Shown in pieces: positions 8,311 to 9,924 of a stretch of 9,924 nucleotides of DNA (positions are counted from its first letter, which is position 1; each line of letters opens with the position of its first letter). The position numbers were made by a program, and so were the translations under genes. The notes below the pieces were generated by a model that worked only from the letters and a program-made list of their open reading frames with translations, made no database searches and was not told the DNA's origin. Source of the DNA: Bryobacteraceae bacterium (GTDB taxonomy: Bacteria > Acidobacteriota > Terriglobia > Bryobacterales > Bryobacteraceae); the NCBI GenBank assembly GCA_947456995.1, contig CANGVB010000081.1, forward strand, positions 1 to 9,924, in the 5' to 3' direction.

Positions 8311-9924
8311 ATGGAGATCATTAGAGGAAATCAGACCACGGGCGATAGTGCCAGTCCGATTTCCAGTAACCTGCCGCCTGCTCTCCTCGAAAAAGCCGCA
8401 GACCGTCTCTGCTGGATCACCATTCTCTGCGCCGTCTCGACAGTGGTCTTTTTCGGCCTCGAACAGTGGCTGCAACCAGAACTGCACGCAATGGCCAATC
8501 TGCCCGCCATCCGCCTCTGCCTCCTCGGAATATTCTTCATGGCCGCAGCCTTCTTTGCCGTCCAGAGAAACGGTTGGGTAAAGAAGCAAACGCTCCTCGA
8601 TCTCGGTATTGTCTTCCAGGTTTACGTAGCTTTCGCCATCTCGATGATGGAAACTTCCCTCCCGTGGAAAGACGAAGTCATCATGGGCCACTCAGCCGTC
8701 GCCATCTGGCTCTCAATCTGTGGCCTGGTTCTCCCAAATTCCCCTCTCAAGGCAGGAATCGCCGCACTACTCTCGGCAGCCACCTGGCCTGCAGCTTACT
8801 TCTTCAACCTCTATCTCTACAACCTCGATCCCTTGCCCCTCAACCGCTTTGCGGTTTGGATTTTCCCCAACTTCGTGATGGCCATCTGGATGTTCATCCT
8901 CAACAAGCGCATGTTCCAGATGCAGCTCAAAGAGGTCAAAGCCGAAGAACTAGGCAGCTACCAGCTCGACTATCTGATTGGCAAGGGCGGCATGGGCGAA
9001 GTCTGGCGCGCCCGTCACAAGATGCTCGCTCGCGATGCCGCCATCAAACTGATACGTGCCGATGTCCTGGCAGGGGTAAACGCCCGTCAGGAAAACGTGA
9101 TGCGCAAACGCTTCGAGCGCGAAGCACGCGCCACCGCCAGCCTCCGCTCGCCCCACACCGTGGCGTTGTTTGACTTCGGCCGCACCAAAGACCACACCTT
9201 CTACTACGTCATGGAATTGCTCGACGGCATCGACCTCCAGTCGATGGTCGAGCGCTACGGGCCGCTACAGCCAGGTCGCGTCATCAACATCCTCATTGAG
9301 ATTGCCGAAAGCCTGGAGGAGGCTCACCGCGCCGGCCTCGTCCACCGCGACATCAAGCCACGCAACCTCATCCTCGCCAAAATGGGCATGCAGTACGACT
9401 TCACCAAGGTGCTCGACTTCGGCCTCGTAAAAACAAACATGGTGCAGGATGCATCGATAATGACCCTCGACGGCGTCGCAACTGGTACGCCCGCATACCT
9501 TCCTCCTGAAATCGCTTTAGGTGAATCCAAAATCGACGGCCGCGCAGACCTCTACAGCCTGGGCTGCGTCGCTCACTATCTTTTAACCGGTCAACTCGTC
9601 TTTGCCGAATCCACGCCTACGGCCCTCGCGCTTGCACACGTTCAAAAACCAGTCGTGCCGCTGAGCGAACGCACAGAGCTTCCCATTCCTCCGGCTCTCG
9701 AAATGATCGTCATGCAGCTTCTAGAGAAGAAGGCTGAGAACAGGCCCAAAAGCGCTCAGGAATTGCAGCGCCGCCTCCGGGCTATCGCCCCTGAAGTCCA
9801 GGCCTTCACTCAGGACGACGCCTCCGCCTGGTGGCACACCAATCTCCCGGAGACTGCAGCGCGCGTTCAACCCAAACTCGAAGATGCAACACCCACCAAT
9901 ATGGACCTGAGTACCAGCCTGACA
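8311..9924 (+). CDS. Membrane Ser/Thr protein kinase, six N-terminal helices (3' end outside window)
   Basis: The frame is open from ATG 8311 to the window end: 538 residues with no stop. GGAGA (8300-8304) supports this ATG. Residues about 33-197 form six hydrophobic helices (roughly 33-51, 66-84, 96-112, 126-142, 147-166, 181-197), with short loops and no sizeable external domain. A complete Hanks-type kinase domain follows (about 217-490): glycine loop GKGGMGEVW (224-232), ATP-binding Lys246 in DAAIK, catalytic HRDIKPRN (345-352; Asp347, Asn352), DFG (369-371), TGTPAYLPPE (391-400) and DLYSLG (413-418). All catalytic residues are present, so it should be active. Thr385, Thr391 and Thr393 lie in the activation segment as possible autophosphorylation sites. 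The tail after residue 490 is cut off and may carry another domain. Substrates are unknown. The helix-first order is unusual; most bacterial receptor kinases put the kinase first. It probably forms its own transcription unit. Confidence 0.93.
   Translation, partial: MEIIRGNQTTGDSASPISSNLPPALLEKAADRLCWITILCAVSTVVFFGLEQWLQPELHAMANLPAIRLCLLGIFFMAAAFFAVQRNGWVKKQTLLDLGIVFQVYVAFAISMMETSLPWKDEVIMGHSAVAIWLSICGLVLPNSPLKAGIAALLSAATWPAAYFFNLYLYNLDPLPLNRFAVWIFPNFVMAIWMFILNKRMFQMQLKEVKAEELGSYQLDYLIGKGGMGEVWRARHKMLARDAAIKLIRADVLAGVNARQENVMRKRFEREARATASLRSPHTVALFDFGRTKDHTFYYVMELLDGIDLQSMVERYGPLQPGRVINILIEIAESLEEAHRAGLVHRDIKPRNLILAKMGMQYDFTKVLDFGLVKTNMVQDASIMTLDGVATGTPAYLPPEIALGESKIDGRADLYSLGCVAHYLLTGQLVFAESTPTALALAHVQKPVVPLSERTELPIPPALEMIVMQLLEKKAENRPKSAQELQRRLRAIAPEVQAFTQDDASAWWHTNLPETAARVQPKLEDATPTNMDLSTSLT

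Noticed and set aside
8466..9173. 235-codon open frame on the + strand
   Set aside because: It overlaps the kinase gene in another frame. It is Arg/Pro/Ser-rich with no domain, whereas the kinase frame has membrane helices and all catalytic motifs.

Overview
The window reads as a stretch of chromosome from a free-living, moderately GC-rich Gram-negative bacterium, most likely an Acidobacteriota (Bryobacter/Solibacter-like). That placement is an inference. It rests on an adjacent DUF1592-type cytochrome gene and DUF1552 Tat-exported gene (a pair typical of Acidobacteriota, Planctomycetota and Verrucomicrobiota), a membrane Ser/Thr kinase of the acidobacterial kind, and an OmpA-like envelope protein. 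All six genes lie on the + strand. I see no tRNA, rRNA, CRISPR array, insertion sequence or phage gene.

Region 1 (1-3505) is a tightly packed three-gene signalling unit. It holds the 3' end of an OmpA-domain envelope protein gene, a CHASE2 sensor fused to an HD-GYP cyclic-di-GMP phosphodiesterase (4-bp ATGA overlap with the first gene), and a six-helix membrane diguanylate cyclase with GGDEF and I-site intact. The third gene overlaps the second by 23 bp if it starts at TTG 2348. The unit therefore encodes both the enzyme predicted to make c-di-GMP and the one predicted to destroy it. Both are membrane-anchored and encoded beside a probable peptidoglycan-binding protein.

Region 2 (3605-8175), after a 99-bp gap with a weak promoter candidate, is a two-gene unit for exported proteins. 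The first gene encodes a secreted protein of about 1,075 residues with two CxxCH haem-binding motifs and the DUF1587/1595/1592/1588/1585 domain series. The second, overlapping by 4 bp, encodes a DUF1552 protein with a twin-arginine signal. The biochemical role of this pair is not established; an extracytoplasmic oxidation linked to polymer or organic-matter breakdown is the usual guess.

Region 3 (8311-9924), after a 135-bp gap with a small inverted repeat, starts a Ser/Thr protein kinase gene that runs off the end of the window. Six predicted membrane helices come first and a complete kinase domain follows, the reverse of the common bacterial order of kinase, single helix and extracellular sensor.

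Nothing here is clearly a new defence or mobile system. The most interesting points are the coupled make/break c-di-GMP operon, the very cysteine-poor dihaem protein with a large unassigned middle region, and the unusual layout of the kinase.
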